A stretch of 64,000 nt of DNA, taken from assembly GCA_013399875.1 (NCBI GenBank), contig VXAZ01018004.1, forward strand, positions 1,524,607 to 1,588,606. Reading direction: 5' to 3'. The stretch comes from Gymnorhina tibicen (taxonomy: Eukaryota > Chordata > Aves > Passeriformes > Artamidae). The position numbers were made by a program, and so were the translations under genes. The notes below the pieces were generated by a model. It saw nothing but the letters and a program-made list of their open reading frames with translations. It ran no database searches and was not told the origin of the DNA. Positions 9,909 to 23,692 of this stretch are shown here, piece after piece (the first letter of the stretch is position 1; each line of letters starts with the position of its first letter).

Positions 9909-10825
9909 GGGTCAGAGCGGCCCCAGGGCACCCCGCCTCCCTGCTCCCCCCGCCGTCGCCGCTCCCGCTCCTTCACCGGGCGTGCGGGGGGGGCGCGACC
10001 TGTCGTGCTTGTTTACAGGGGACCCGCACGCTCGTCACCAAGCGGACCGCGCCCGGGGATCAATGAGCGCCTTTCTCTCCCCTTCGCCGGAGGGAGGTGG
10101 AGGGCGGGGGGCAACAGAGGGGCCCCGGCGGGGTGGGCGGCAGGAGGGGCGGCGGTCTGTCCAGCCCGCATTTTCCTGTGTGAGGCGGGAGCGGGGGAAG
10201 GAAGGGGGAGCGCAGGGGCCCAGGAGGGGGCTGCGGGGCGGGGATGCCGGGCTCTCGCCCCCCGATGAGGGCGGTCGCGGCGCGTCACGAAGCGCGCAGA
10301 GTGGTGCGGGGAGGGCAGCTATAGTAAAAGTCGGGGGATGAAGGGAAGAGGCTGTACTGAAACCGTCCAGCCTGTTCCTAACTGCAGCCGCATCCCCGCC
10401 CGCCTCGGGAGCGGCTGGGGAAGCCTCCCTTTGCACATGCCCGGGAGGAGAAGTGAGACTGGGGTCACGCAAACATCCATCCGTGTTTTCCCGTCTCCCA
10501 CTGGAGCGCCGTCGGGACACGCTTTCATTTGTCGACCTGCGCCGAAGCTGAAGTAAACGGGTTTGCGAGTAAGGACGAGGGGAAAAAAACCACGAAAACA
10601 ACACCGCAAACAAACAAGCAAGGGGAAAAAAAAGACGAAAATGATGCGGCGCCTCCAGCTGCCGTCGTGCGGGAACGTGGCCGAGCTCTCCCCGTGTTCC
10701 CGACGGGGAAGGCGGTGGGGCCGCCCGCAGCCCGCATATACCGCGGTCGCAGCTCAGCTCCCTCCTGCACGAAATTCTCCGCGGTTTGGGTCATAACAAC
10801 TCATTTAGAAATTAACAGCTGAAAC

Positions 10826-10845
10826 GGGGCGGGGGGGGGCGGGGG
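10826..10845 (+). other. G-run, possible G-quadruplex
   Basis: Twenty bases of G broken by two C (blocks of 4, 9 and 5 G) at the right edge of the CpG island. It fits the pattern for a G-quadruplex in the plus strand. Confidence 0.5.
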
Positions 10846-10849
10846 AAGT

Positions 10850-13800
10850 GTGATTGGAAAAGACCACTTCGCTGTAAATACCGGTATGCTGCTGTAAAGC
10901 ATCTTATGAAGGAAGACTTCTCCCATCATGTTATGGGAAAATAGTAACATTAACATACAAAGTAGTAGTTGCCTGGGTTTATTAAATTTTGGGGGGTTAA
11001 CGGAGTAAGAGAAGTTATTTGAGATCAGAGGCACCGACCTCTCCTCAGAAGCAAGAAGAGTGTAACCTTAGGCAAGGTACCTGTGACCTCTCTGTACCTG
11101 TGCAACTCTTCACAGAAAATGATGCTGACAATCTTTACTGTCCTGGCAATGTACTTTGATTTTTGTATCTGGAAAAATGCATAGAATTGGTAATTGTAAA
11201 CTTAGATTATATGTAATGATTGCATAACAAATCTCAGTGAGGACAGCTTCATATGAAAACTCAGGAATAGTTGATTTTCTGGATATGACTGTAGCAGGCT
11301 AGACTAAATCCTGGACCCACACTACCAAAGACATAAGGGAGTTAGTTATCTAACTAAAAATTTCTTGCCACTGGGTGATCTGGGCCTATAAACACAAACT
11401 TTTGTCTGCAAACCCCTTGGGAATTTGAAAATATTTTCTCCAGACATTTATGAAATATATTGGTGACCTTGAGCAAGCATTCTTAGATCTGAAATGTAAA
11501 AACGATAAATATTATTTCATCTATTCAATATTGTCATGTATGTTATTCTTGACCATACACATTCAATATACTGGCTATAGCAGCAGAGCTTTGTTTGCAA
11601 ACAATTTCTGTGACAAAGGCATTGTGATAGACTAGAATCCAAGGTTGCAGTTTATAGTTTTTATTTCTGTGTTGGCATTGATATATCTTCAGCAGCTCAT
11701 TTTTAGCAGGAGTAGATTCATAACAAGCATTATTTTTCCATAGTTAGGTTTGGGGTTTGTTTTTTAATGCATAACTGGGATACTGAACACAAGAACTGGG
11801 ACTCAGACGTGTAAAATGCAGGTTAAAAAGTAAATTATTTCATGACTAACACTGGAATAAATGATCCTAGTTTACATAGATGATCTCTCTTCTTCAGAGT
11901 TTCCTCTGAACTCCTCTGAATTGTTTTCCAACACTATATCCCTTCTGAAAAATTTTCCCAGTCATTTCAATGTAATTACAGGGCATTTACTTATAATAAA
12001 TGCACTAATACCACTCATCCATCCCACCTTTCAGCTACAACTCATTGGTCCTACAGGCTGGCATGTCTTATGATTTAGCTAGTCCTGTGCGTTGTGTAGC
12101 ATGTTAGCTTTAATTTCTGAAATAAGTGGGGTTTCAGAGATACAGAGGTCTGTGAATTGGGATTGTTAGGCACAACACATGCACCCTTTTTTGACCAAAC
12201 AATTTCAGGCACAATGTAGGAGTGGACAAATAGGGGCGACAGAATCTTTAGTAATGCAACAGATTTGCCAGAGGATGTTTGCTTAAATCATCTTTATAGA
12301 ACAGTTTCATCATCCTGAAAGAAAAAATGATCCTGTTTTACCCTGCCATTCCTTTTCTTCTGTCATATTATCCTGCCCCAACTCTATTTCACCACATTCA
12401 CCTTCCAGTTTGAGGTCTTGACTGGGAATGCTTTGCTAATACTTAAGTACACCAACCAAATAGTTCTAATATTAGCATCTTTCCTGCCTGCTAAATTATG
12501 CTTTTGCCAGCATACCAGGCTTCAGCCATCTCCTTTTTCTTCCAAGAAAAATAAACTGTGTTGGGTAGTGGTCAGATTTATCAAAATAGACTATCTATGT
12601 ATGGGGCATTTGCCATCAGTTATGTCAGTCATAAAATGTTACCTCTGTCCACCCTAAAATGACAGAGACATGCCTAGAAGATTATAGACCTTACTTTTGA
12701 CCATGAAGTTTAGATATAGCAAATACAGTTTTGTCAGCACGGAGCCCTACTGATTGCACATTTCCATGCTTCAAGTACTTGGGATTCCTTAGCTGTATTT
12801 AAAAAAAAAATTAAAAGAAGTTGTGATCATTTCATTTATGTATAAATGTATTTAAACTTAATGTTTTCGTTACTGAGCTATACGGATGGATGCTAAGCAG
12901 TGGCCAGCAACACTGTTTTGCAAGCAATGAACTTCTCAAGCCATCAGTGAATTTTGCTTGGGAAGGCTATTTGTCTGAATAATAGTTAAATGATTGAATT
13001 TATTACTTCTAGGACATGAAACTGGTTTTAGTTACATCTGAAAGCTTGATTCTACAAGCCTAGCACACAGAGGATCCACCTGGGGGTTTTGGTGTCTGTT
13101 CCCTGTCCCTCTTCCCGCCACTTCCATTAGGGGGATTGAAGCATGAGGCCCTATGAATATGTAGCTGTATTTAAATACTGCCCAAAATCACAGCCAGATA
13201 CTCAAAAAACACTTTCTGATAGATAGACTGGATGCATGAGTAGGTTGAATTTCAAAATTTGTGACATCCTTTAAAAATATGTTTTTCTTTGTTCTTATTT
13301 TAAATATAATTTTGAAACATCTTTCAATATCAGGATAAGGAGTAACAGTTGAAAGGGATGTGTTTGATGTTTGGGTTGGCTGTTGCCTTCTATCTGTTGC
13401 CAAGTTCAGAGCTGGTGGTAGTGAAGCCATGGGAAAAAGGTGCAGAGAAAGATCATGTGCGTCAGCAACATTTTCTTATACTATCAAGAGTACGGTTATC
13501 TGTTCCAACAAAACAGTGATTTATATTTTGATGTCCTTGAACTTCTACATAAACAGGTGAAGTCAGTTTATTCCCTGGTACATTTATTTGCATATTCCTG
13601 ATACAGTCTCATTCTGGTTATACATTTCATAACCTTAGTATAAGAGGACATGAACTCCCATCAACTTGTTTCTCTCTTACCTTTCTCAACTCCTTTGAGT
13701 GCTAATGTACCATGACTGTGCTACTATCCAGTTGAGAAGTCTGTGTTATTTAGGAGGAAGGACAGGCTATCTTTCCAGATAGTTTTACAAAAGACTTTGT

Positions 13801-14325
13801 TGATACTACTCATTTAGTGACTCCTAACAGCAGGTTTTATTCCTTTATAGCAAGAGTAATGCTAAGTGATACAGTTGACCTTACCCTTAAATCAGAGCTG
13901 CCAATTTTTTTTTCCCCCTGGTCCTGTGTAAATAACTATGGCTGGCTTCGTACAAGAGGAAAAGATATTCAGAAATCACAGACTCTAAAAATACTTCTTT
14001 CTTAAGTAAAGGTTACTTGCTTCAGTGAATATCACACCCACAGTTTTCCAGAGAATTTCAGGTTAAATAAAGAGGGGTTACAGTTATGGAACTTTGTGCA
14101 TATTCAGTAATTCTTGAGGCAAATAACACTTTTATTAATTATTTGAAATAGATACAGAAATAATGTTCATGTCATTACCTTGTACGTTCATATATGGGAG
14201 GGGGGATTAAGCTGAGGAAAATCTGGAGCATACCTTATTTACAGGGGTTTTTTTTGTTGTTTTTTACTAAGACATCAGTATTTTTCTGCATTTGGATCAT
14301 TTCTTCCTCAAAATTTGTATCTCAA
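10850..14325. other. AT-rich intergenic DNA upstream of IRS2
   Basis: No gene, RNA gene or identifiable transposon. Short open frames only, none protein-like. Confidence 0.6.
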
Positions 14326-14690
14326 GCGGCAGGTTCAGAACCCCAGAGTCTCCGGGCAGGCCACAACGCCGGTGGTGTTTGGCGAAAGCCCTGAGCAAGT
14401 TCCCGGGGTCTGAACAAGGAGACAGCTCTTCTTCCTGTGACAGGTGAACCTGCAAAAGGCCGGTTTGGGAGCAGGTCTGGCTGCAGCAGCATGTCCCCGG
14501 GCCGGCCGGTGCTCGGGCTGCCGGCCTGGGCCCGGCGGGGGCTCCTCGGGCCGGCCCCGGCCCCTCCTGCCGCGGGGCTGCGCCGGCACCGCCGCCCGGT
14601 GCNCCGCGCTGTGCTGCCCTCCCCTGGCGGCACCGCGGGGGCACCGCGGGCGCGCTGCTGGAGCAGCAGCACACGGCTCCCAAAATACGG
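14326..14690. promoter_or_regulatory. Isolated CpG-rich block
   Basis: About 350 bp of strongly GC- and CpG-rich sequence in AT-rich DNA some 6 kb upstream of the IRS2 ATG, with one unresolved base (14603). It is flanked on the right by a (TTG)n run (14695-14711) and a T-rich tract. Open frames on both strands are compositional. It could be the promoter of a non-coding transcript or an enhancer, or a GC-rich repeat I do not recognise. Confidence 0.45.
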
Positions 14691-14694
14691 GGGT

Positions 14695-14762
14695 TTGTTG
14701 TTGTTGTTGTTGATTTGTTGGTTTCTGTTTCGTTCGGATTTTTTTTTTTTCTTTTTTTCCCC
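14695..14762. repeat. (TTG)n microsatellite and T-rich tract
   Basis: Six or so TTG units followed by runs of T broken by single C, abutting the CpG-rich block. Simple-sequence DNA. Confidence 0.8.
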
Positions 14763-17700
14763 CGAGGGAAATGCTGTCTTTCATTCCTTCTGGAGTGATC
14801 ACTGATTAAACAAATATTGTTATTTAAAGAAAAAAGCCTGATAGAATATAACCAGTTCTGTCCTAGGGAAAAAAAAGTGTTTGTGAAGCAACAGAGCCAA
14901 ATATTTTCAAGCAATAGTTGAATTTAATACCTCTCTTGCCTCTGAGAATGTATAAATTATCCAAAATAATCAAAAACAAAGCCCCCTTGGCTTTTTTTTT
15001 TTTTTTAAGAGGTTTTGTAATGTACTTTTCAGACCTGGATGTATAGCCATGATCTAGGGTCCTTTAGGGTATTTTTGTCTCCAAGAAGAGAATGGATGAT
15101 AGAATTCAATATTTCTTTGATGCAATATTTACAGAAAATTTGCAAAGCCTCATGTACTCAAACACCATAGGACTTGAACAGAAGAGGGTTTATTTGTTTG
15201 TCTGTTTCCTGCTTTTTCAACTCTGTTTCTTACTAGGTAGCATTCTGTTTGAAAATCTGTTTGTTTACTTTTTTTCCCTAGGCAGGTTACTCCAGCCACT
15301 ATTTCCGTTCTTTTCTAAATGCTCTTGAAGGCTGTTCCCCAGCAAAATCATTCCAGGCATTCAGCTTTCCCCCCTGCCTTACAATTCATTTGGCTATTAG
15401 CCTTTGTTTCACATGGCCTTTGCATCTACTTTAGGCAGTAGCTCTTTACAAAAAAAACTTCAGAAGGTAGCCTAACTTCCTCCATCATTTATCTTGACAT
15501 CAGGATAATTTTCCTAACAGCAGGGGTAATGCAGTTCTGGAGTAGACTATCAAGGGATTTTTATAGAGTCCCTACTGGAGCATTTTAAGCTGCGCAAATA
15601 TTTTTCAGGAATGACACAAGTGCAGTTGTCCTGACTCAGGGCAGTGTGATAGTCTAGATGATCTCATGTTTACTTCCAGTCCTATTTTGTTGAATTTCTG
15701 TAATACGTACACCTCTAAATAGCTCCAGGATTATTACTGTTGAAAGAGGAAAAAAACCCAATCTTCTCTTCCTCTGTTATTTTTTTTTCTTTTCTTTTTC
15801 TATCTGCTTATTTAACTGTGCAAAATAAAGAGCGCAAAACTGTGATTATGAATCATTGCATACTCTTACTGCTTGGGATATGCTTTTGGTGCAATTCTTA
15901 CTCGTGCAGAACATTTGCTGATCTCATTTGTGCATGCACAAGACCACCGGGAATATGAAGAGACATTTGGGGAAATAGAGACACTACAGAGGAAAATCTT
16001 GCCTGCTTTTCTCAGTGTACCCCTTCAGTGGAAGTTTTATGTGAATAAAGTGAGGAAAGCTTGCCCTCAGAGATGGCTGACTGGTTCCAAGGAAAATTAT
16101 CATCTATCTGCATTATTTAGACAGTGTCTGGGAAACTCACTGGAGCCTCAGGCTTCCATTGTGCTAGACGTTGTGTAGATGGGTAATTAATGGTGGGCCT
16201 CCTTCTGTTTTGTTTAATGTATATGTTGTACGTATGCAATGACTTGAGGAAGATTGCCAGTGCGGGGAGTCAAACGCAATTCTGCAGTCCTGTGAATGGT
16301 GTGGCTGACGATCAGCAGCTTTGGCTCGCCCATTTCCTAGCTAATGGACACTGCAGGCATGCTCAGCAAGAACTAAAGAAATAAAAAGTGTCAGCCTTCC
16401 ATATTTTGATGGGCTTATATGCATGGGGGGGAAGCACAAAGGCAACATGTGTCCTGAGGGAAGAGGTGGAGGATCTTTTTTTTAAATATATTTTTGGAAG
16501 CATGTTTTTTCAGATATGCAGATTAAGTGCAACTATTAATTTCAGGAAAGTTAAGCATCACAATAAGATGAGTACAAAACTCTTGGCACCAGAAATATAT
16601 GCAGTTTCATATGCCTATGAGAGAGGTTGAATAAAACCTCCTCTCAGGTTTTGGGCATCATGGCTCAAACACCCCACCCATGGTAGAGACTTTCTCATGG
16701 TTTCTGGGGCATAAGAAGGAGGAGTGGGCATCTCCAAGATACTTCTTGTATCAAGCACTACTGTGGTTGGAGGCAATCTACATGTTTCATAATAATAACA
16801 ACTTGTTTAAAAAATTGCTGTCAAGTAGATTCCACAAAAAGGAAAAAGAAAAGATTCATGCCTGTTCTGCTGAGTGCTCATGGATGCAAAATGAAATGGT
16901 CACTTAATGCTTTTTAAATATTCATGTGAGCATGACATGTTCATTACTAAAGTGTGAGACCACAAAATGAAATACTAGGGAAGAGTGTGCTTTCAGTTAA
17001 GCTGCTGATTAAGCAAAGGAACAGCATATGTAACAGAAGAGAATGAGGTAATCATGGCACATGAACATGTTTTTAATTTCATCTGTTGCATTTAATCATA
17101 CAATAAGGGAATGTTTCTGGGTGCCTCACTTCATTCCTACACACTTCTTTTTTGAGAGACTCTTTGCTGACTTGTAAAAACTTTCAAGGTTACAGAAGTA
17201 GATCTTTTAAAGATGAATAACTCCAAATGCAGACATAGCAAGAGCTGCTGTCGCCTCTTGAATGCAGCTGGTATCAAAGTGGATCAGTGAGCTAAGACTC
17301 AGTTCACTACCTTGCAGTGATCAAACCAAAGCAAACCCTTCTTCAGCTGGCGTTGTATAAGGACCTGAAAGATGCCTCAGAAATGAAGCCTCCTAGGGTT
17401 ATCTTTTTCTTACACCCTCCAGTGAGCTGAAAGGACCTTTCATTTCTGGTACAAAGTGATCTGAGTTTGTTTGCTAACAAAAACTTCTGTCCCAACTAAA
17501 TTGGACCTGGTGAGAGATCCCTCGGCTTCACTGCAGTTTGGCCTTTGGGTTACCCTTGCCAGCATTTATTTACAGAAGTTTCCTCTGCAACTATTTCCTG
17601 AGAAGGTGTACTTCTTTGTAATAAAATGACCTTTTCGCTTTGTTTAGAAATGGATAAACACAACCAGTGTTCTAAAAACATAACTATCATACCAGTATAA

Positions 17701-18223
17701 GTTACACAGATACAATTTATAGATTGTGGAAAGATCAGATAAAGTCAGTGGTTGGCTGTAAAGTTGTTAATTGAACATTTGCTGAAAATGCCCGTGGGGA
17801 AGTGATCTTGTTATTCTTCCAGGATAATGAAGTTTAAAGACAACAGTTGTTGGCTATATTTAAAGAAATATCTACAAGTTAAAAATCACAGTCCCCAGAG
17901 CATTCACACTTGAAGACACCCTTGTATTACCAACCCTTTGGGCAGGTAGTACTGAAATAATTTTACAACACAATTTAATGACTTGTTTATTTAGTGGCTT
18001 TTTTTACTTTCAGATGGGGAAAACAAATAGTGGGTTTTCCTGTTTTTCACTTTTGAAGACTCTCTGTAATTACTTAATTTTTATTTTCTTTTTTCAAGTG
18101 CAGGTTCAACTTTGTAACCACACTGCACACACACATCAAATTAATATATTACTTTAAACATTGCCTCCACTTGGATTTTAATATTCTGAAAAACCTGAAA
18201 ATCTTACAAACCAGTCACTGACT
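14763..18223. other. AT-rich intergenic DNA
   Basis: Contains several T-rich runs (near 14990 and 15780) but no gene or transposon I can name. Confidence 0.6.
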
Positions 18224-18540
18224 CACAGAATCACAATGTGAGTAAGGTTGGAAGGGATCACTTGAGGTCATCTAGACCAACCTCCCTGTTCAAACAGGGT
18301 CCCTTAGAGAATGTTGCTCAAGACTGTGTCCAGATGTCTCATGAATATCTGCTGGAAAGGAGACTCCATAACCTCTCTGAGCAACCTGCTCCAGTACTTT
18401 GTCTCCTGCACAGTAAGGAAGTTCTTGCCTATCTTCAGGTGGAACTTCCTGCATTTCAGTATTCCTGTGTTTCAGTTCCCTCTAAATTGTTTCAGCAAGA
18501 CTGAAGAGCGCACATCAATTGACAAGGCTCCCTCCCTTCT
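18224..18540 (-). mobile_element. CR1 LINE 3' fragment, minus orientation
   Basis: Starts with cacagaatcacaatg followed by ggttggaagggatcactt and the run ending in aggtggaacttcctgcattt. These are hallmarks of the avian CR1 3' region read in reverse complement. The copy is 5' truncated, as most CR1 copies are, and fades into unrecognised sequence near 18540. Confidence 0.85.
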
Positions 18541-18643
18541 ATTTGAAAATGACCTCACAAAACTGACAATATTTTGTCTCAAGTTCATTAGTTTCAGTAA
18601 ATTAATTTCTGTCCCTCATTATAAATTTCAAGTGCTGAATAGA

Positions 18644-19444
18644 TGTCCTAGTTTTTCTCGCAGGTGCTGAGGAGTGGGTGGAGCTAGGTTGCTATTCTGT
18701 ACCATGCACATCATCTCTGGGGAGAGTGGCTTGCAGGGGAAGAAAAAGGGAACACACTCTGGAAGCGGGGCCATTTTGTTCCCTTTCTTCCTCAGGGAAG
18801 TTGCAGGGATCATCCCTGCGGACTTTGTCCCTCTCTCATCACTGCCCATCCCTTCCCATCCCTCGGGAAGAATGCAGCTCCAGGCAGCAAACACAGCTGA
18901 GCCCAGCGGAGCGCACACGGTGCAGCACCGGTACAGGAAGCAGCCACGGGGAATGGAGCAGCGTTGGTGAGCCAAGCCTGAGCTGAGCCCAAGCCCAGCC
19001 TATCCCAAGCTGAGTGGAGAGGAGCCGAGCTGAAGACTGCCAACCACAACTGAGCCCAGCAGCCCAGGAAGTGGGTGGCACAGTGCAGCTGATCCGGCTC
19101 TTTGGGTGTTCGTCCATCACTGGTTTTCGTTGTCTCGGGCTCCGGGACAGGGAGCACCAGCTGTGGAGAGTGCCTGCCATCTTGTCTTTGTCTCAGCAGC
19201 CATGCAGAACTGAGTCGAGGTGGTGAACACCTCTGTGCGTAAAGCACCTTGTCCTTTGTATACTTTCATTATTAATGCTGTTGTTTTTATTGTGCTTTTC
19301 TTATTCCATGGCTGTTTGTTATCGTCAAATTGTTATCTCAACCCATAGTCATCTTACTTTGTTCCTCTCTCACTGGAGAGGAGGCAGGGGGAAGGGGAGC
19401 AGCTTATTTGGAGTTTAATTCCTTCCTGGTTTTAAACCACCACA
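18644..19444 (+). mobile_element. Solo LTR, ERVL-like endogenous retrovirus
   Basis: An 801-bp segment starting TGTCCTAGTTTT and ending GGTTTTAAACCACCACA, closely resembling the ends of avian class III (ERVL) LTRs. It also has the ttatctcaaccca stretch common near their 3' part. It is flanked by near-identical 5-bp sites, ATAGA (18639-18643) and GTAGA (19445-19449), which fits the 5-bp duplication of ERVL. No internal viral genes adjoin it, so it is a recombined solo LTR. The family name cannot be fixed without a repeat library. Confidence 0.7.
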
Positions 19445-21848
19445 GTAGACCGGGGTATACTGCAGAAATGCAGCAGCTGCACACTGCATTTCCAGAGGAG
19501 ATGTCATAGCTGAAGAAAACCATCACAGTCTACAAGACGTATTTTCTCTCAACAACCTCATTCTAATTTATTGTTTTTCTTGGATAAATTTTATACTTTT
19601 TTGCAGGCTTAACAAGTCACTTAGGAATAGATATTCACAATTTAAGTTGTATTTGTTACAGCAGCCTGAATTTTAAAGCCAACTATGGAGGTTTCAGATT
19701 TTATGTCCTCTGCAGCACAAACAACTTGGGATCAAACTATATGATATTTAAGTCTTCCTATACAGGCCTTGAGGGGCCATGAGATTATACCCATAACTAA
19801 TGGGATAAGTGAAGAGATGCTGTAAACTTGGCTGGATTGACTGTCCCTGCATGTTTGGTGAGGTGGTGTTCATCTCAACTAGCCACAGCTATCTAAGAGT
19901 TTGATGACTAATGCATTTTAGCCTCTAGAGTTCCTCCAAAGTAATGAAGGGAGGGTTATTAATCCTTTCTTCAGGTAGCTCTGAAGTTTAACATGAAGCA
20001 TAGTGTATCTGGTTAATGTGTCTTTTAATAAGGGAGGAGATAATGTGTTGCCATATTATGGACATGTTGATTTCTACAATTGCAACTACTAATTCAAATT
20101 TTTTACAAAGAATTAAGGCATTAACTTTGTACCACGAAGTTTATGTCCAGACAGATGTCATCCCCTCTCAGTATGCCACACTTAATCTTCTTGCCAGTTA
20201 GGGTATTTTTGGAGCTTCTGTAGCATAAAACCCTAATGAACTCAACATTGTATGCTCTGCTCACTTAACAAAAGCATTCAGCTTAATTTGAAAGACTTAT
20301 GTTTATTTGTGTACAGTTTTGGTGTCAACAATCACAAAACAATGCATTAAAAAAGATGTGACATATTTCCATTAGAAAATAACTTTCATCCATTTGCTGT
20401 AAAGGGACTCTAGAGAACTAGCTAACTCCTGCTCCCTCTCTTTTACAAGGCCAAGATGAATATATTTGATTGCTTGCCTGCCTGGATACAAAGTGACCAC
20501 TTTGGAATTTATTGGAAATTTTCAGGAAGCATTTTAGGCCTTATGGAGCACAACACAGATGATTTTCCTGAAAATCAGGAAACTGGAAGACATTTGGACT
20601 TTAAGGTTACTCATTGCTCTACAAGTGCTGTGTGACAGCTGTGGGACAGATGCTTAGCCAGCAAGGAAAGCTGGGGAGAGCAAAATATAGACATTTCATT
20701 TTTTCTCTCTCCCTTCTCACAGATGGTTTGTTGATGATGGTAGGGAAAGAAGGAAGACACCAGCTGCTGGGTCATTGTTTTAGAAAGGGTAGAATTACAG
20801 GCTATTTAGAAGAGGGACTGAAAACAGAAGCCCACAATATCCTTGATGGTGAAGATGCTGAGGGGTAGGGATGTTGTTCATCAGTGCTTTATTTATAACT
20901 TATCCGTTTTATCCCTTTTCGTCTTTATTGATCTTCACATTCCATGTGAATATCAGCAACAATTAGATTAGATTAGGTGATTTTTTTGATTCCTGCATTC
21001 TCCTAGCACCAATATCTGTCCTGCCCCATGTTTGCCTCTCAATTCCCAATCTGTCAAATCTCATGCATTAACAATAAGATTTGTACACTTGCTCCTGCCT
21101 GACTTCTCTCCATTTGGCCCACATTGTACTTATTTTTGCTGCAGGCTCTTCTGCTCCATGAACTGATATATAAGAGATTTATGTGTCGGATCCAAGAGAA
21201 AAGGCTGCAGGACTGTAAGGTAGTGAGTCACCAAAGATACTTTGCACCCTTAGCTGTGTGGGGTATATGTCTGTGTTGCAGGGCAGCGTGAGGGCTGATG
21301 GCTCACAACATGACCTGATGCACCAGTCTGATTCCCCATCACATTATCTGCCATTATTTCTGTCTTATCCACAGACACTGACTAATACCAAGAGATTTGC
21401 ATCTTTCCATTTTTTTGTCTTCAGCTTCACCTCTGCTTCGCTTCAGCAGCTTACTGAGCTCTACCAGGTTACCAAATCCCAAGCAGTTTCTTCAAACTTC
21501 AGGTTTGACTCCATATAGAAATGAGACCTAAACACTGAGTGTGCCCTTTTCCTGCTCCACGGTTTCCGTCTGAAACCCTGGCCCTGGAGATTGGAGAGGA
21601 CTAAGAGATCAGGATCCCTTGGCTGGCTGCATGCAATCTCATATAGCTTCTCAAACCTGAATCAAACTTCTTTTATATATGCTTTCTCCTCTCTGAACTA
21701 CAAGATGAGGTGAGACCTGCAGAGAGTCTGTCTTTATCATCTTTCCCTTTAAAAACATGCCAGGAAAGAAAACAAGTAGAGGAAAATTTGTGTCTTTCTC
21801 TGGTGTTCCTGGAAAAGAGACTGGAGGAAGAGGGGTAACTGTGGATGG

Positions 21849-21872
21849 TGTGTGTATGTGTGTGCCACAGAC
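21849..21872. repeat. Short GT-rich microsatellite
   Basis: Interrupted GT repeat (gtgtgtgtatgtgtgtg). Confidence 0.7.
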
Positions 21873-23652
21873 AGCTCTCTCCTTCCATGCCAGTGATGAC
21901 TGCCCAGGGAGGGACCAGGAAAGAATTCCGACTCTTACACAGCAAATCCCTGGGGACCGGAATACAGGAAAATAAGCAGGACACTGTCATAATAGGTTTC
22001 CCATTAAAAATCTTGAAAATTTCATCATGGCCTCAGGTTTCTTGATTCACTCTGAGACTTGTTTTGTACTTACTGAAATCAAAAAACCCAAAACAAAAAC
22101 AAAAATACCACAAGGGCTAGCAAAGTTGTGCAATCTTATTTACAAATAATGTAGCCAAAGTTTGGTTTCCCCAAACAAAACAAGGAAAAACTCCCTGCTG
22201 TTCTTCTTGTGCCTTATTTATGCAGATGTACATAACCCCTGCTAACTATTTATTCATCTGCTGTGTTTGTAATATATCCCAGGGAAACTGCTTGGTTTGT
22301 GTAGTCCGAAACAGAGTAATATGTGTTTGTAGTGTGGTAGCTTTCACTGCTTCTGCCTTTCTCTATGGAGAGCTTAATTTGGTCTGACTACAACAGCCTT
22401 AAGAAGACCAGTTCTCACCCCTTCCAGAGTAAAACCATGGATCACATTAACCAACATAGTGCTATTTTACACTAAGAAATTAACCCTCAACCATTGCCTA
22501 CCCATTTTTTTAGACCCACTACACTCAGTCCTGCAAGTGTAATCCCTATGTTTTCCTCCCAAAACAGCTTTCAATTGGCAATATTTATACCTGTATAATT
22601 TCTACTTAGCTACAGTTGTCTAAATCGCTTCCTGTTTGTAATCTGTCCTCATAATGTCTCTCCTTTTGCCATTTGCAGAATTTAGAGATATTATTACAGC
22701 TTGCTGCTTTTTTTTGTCATGCCTTAGCTAAAGGGACTGAATAACAGTATCTAAGGCATGAAAGAATCTTTGTAGCAGCACTCTGGTGATACTTGGTAAA
22801 TTTTAGTTAACAATTGCACAGTAAATTTCTGAGTTCTGTGGTTTAGTCTCATTTATTATATGTTGTGTTGGTTTTGTTCTGGTGTAACATTTAATCAGTG
22901 TCATGTGGTATCAATGCTTAACAGAAGTCTGAAAGGCATTGTTTTGTCAACATAGTTACCTTTATTAAGCAAATCAAATAATCAAAATTCTTATCTCATA
23001 AAAGTACTATGCAGTTTGTTTAACTTAACCTGTTTTGCATAAAGTCATGTTGACTGGCAGTAATTATGTTACCATTTTCTATTTCCTTATGGATAGAATC
23101 CCATATCAGCTGTTTCATTCTTTCACATGGAACCAAGGTCAAGTTAATTCATCTACAGTTACCGTGGTCATCCTGTTTACGTTGTTGAAATATCAACATG
23201 GCATTAGATTTTTCCAGGCCTCTTGGACTTCTCCAGTATGCCAAAGCTTTTTGCCAATGCACAGCAGTACAAATTCCTTTTAAAATCTTTTAATCAAGTT
23301 ATCTGGTCCTGCCAATTAAAAAAAATTAAGAGATGTTCTTTACCATCTGTTTTGGAGAATGTCAGAATAGATGATAGTTTGGCAATGCAGACACTGTTTT
23401 TCTTTCTAAATGCAAAGCAGAAATATTCAGTGAATGCTTTTTCTTTTCCCTGATTAGTGATGGAACTGTGTCATCACTAAGATTTCTATTGTGCTAAATA
23501 ATCTTTCAGAAATTCAGAATAAAATAAGGACATTTTCTTCTTATCTTCATCCCTACATTTTCATAGATATATTTAGTTTGCATACCAATATACTGCATTT
23601 ATTAATGTATGAAATTGCAACCATTATCTATAATTGTCTTTTAAGCGCTGTA

Positions 23653-23692
23653 TTAGCATGTATATACACACATATATGTGTATATATGCTAA
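23653..23692. repeat. AT-rich inverted repeat (hairpin)
   Basis: Arms ttagcatgtatatacac and gtgtatatatgctaa pair almost completely, with one 2-base bulge, around a short acatat-type loop. It is built on an alternating purine-pyrimidine tract, so it may simply be microsatellite-derived. Confidence 0.6.

Larger units (their letters stand above)
6500..10790. promoter_or_regulatory. IRS2: Large CpG island covering the IRS2 5' half and promoter
   Basis: GC- and CpG-dense sequence from the middle of the coding exon through the 5'UTR and promoter to about 10.79 kb, broken by a 96-bp AT-rich insert (9066-9161) and the N gap. Such islands mark broadly expressed vertebrate promoters. The part right of the gap (9909-10790) has no recognised protein and fits a distal promoter or divergent non-coding transcript. 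Confidence 0.85.

Noticed and set aside
9244..10341. 365-codon open frame spanning the N gap
   Set aside because: More than a third of it is unknown bases, and the rest is GC-rich promoter sequence, partly the duplicated copy.
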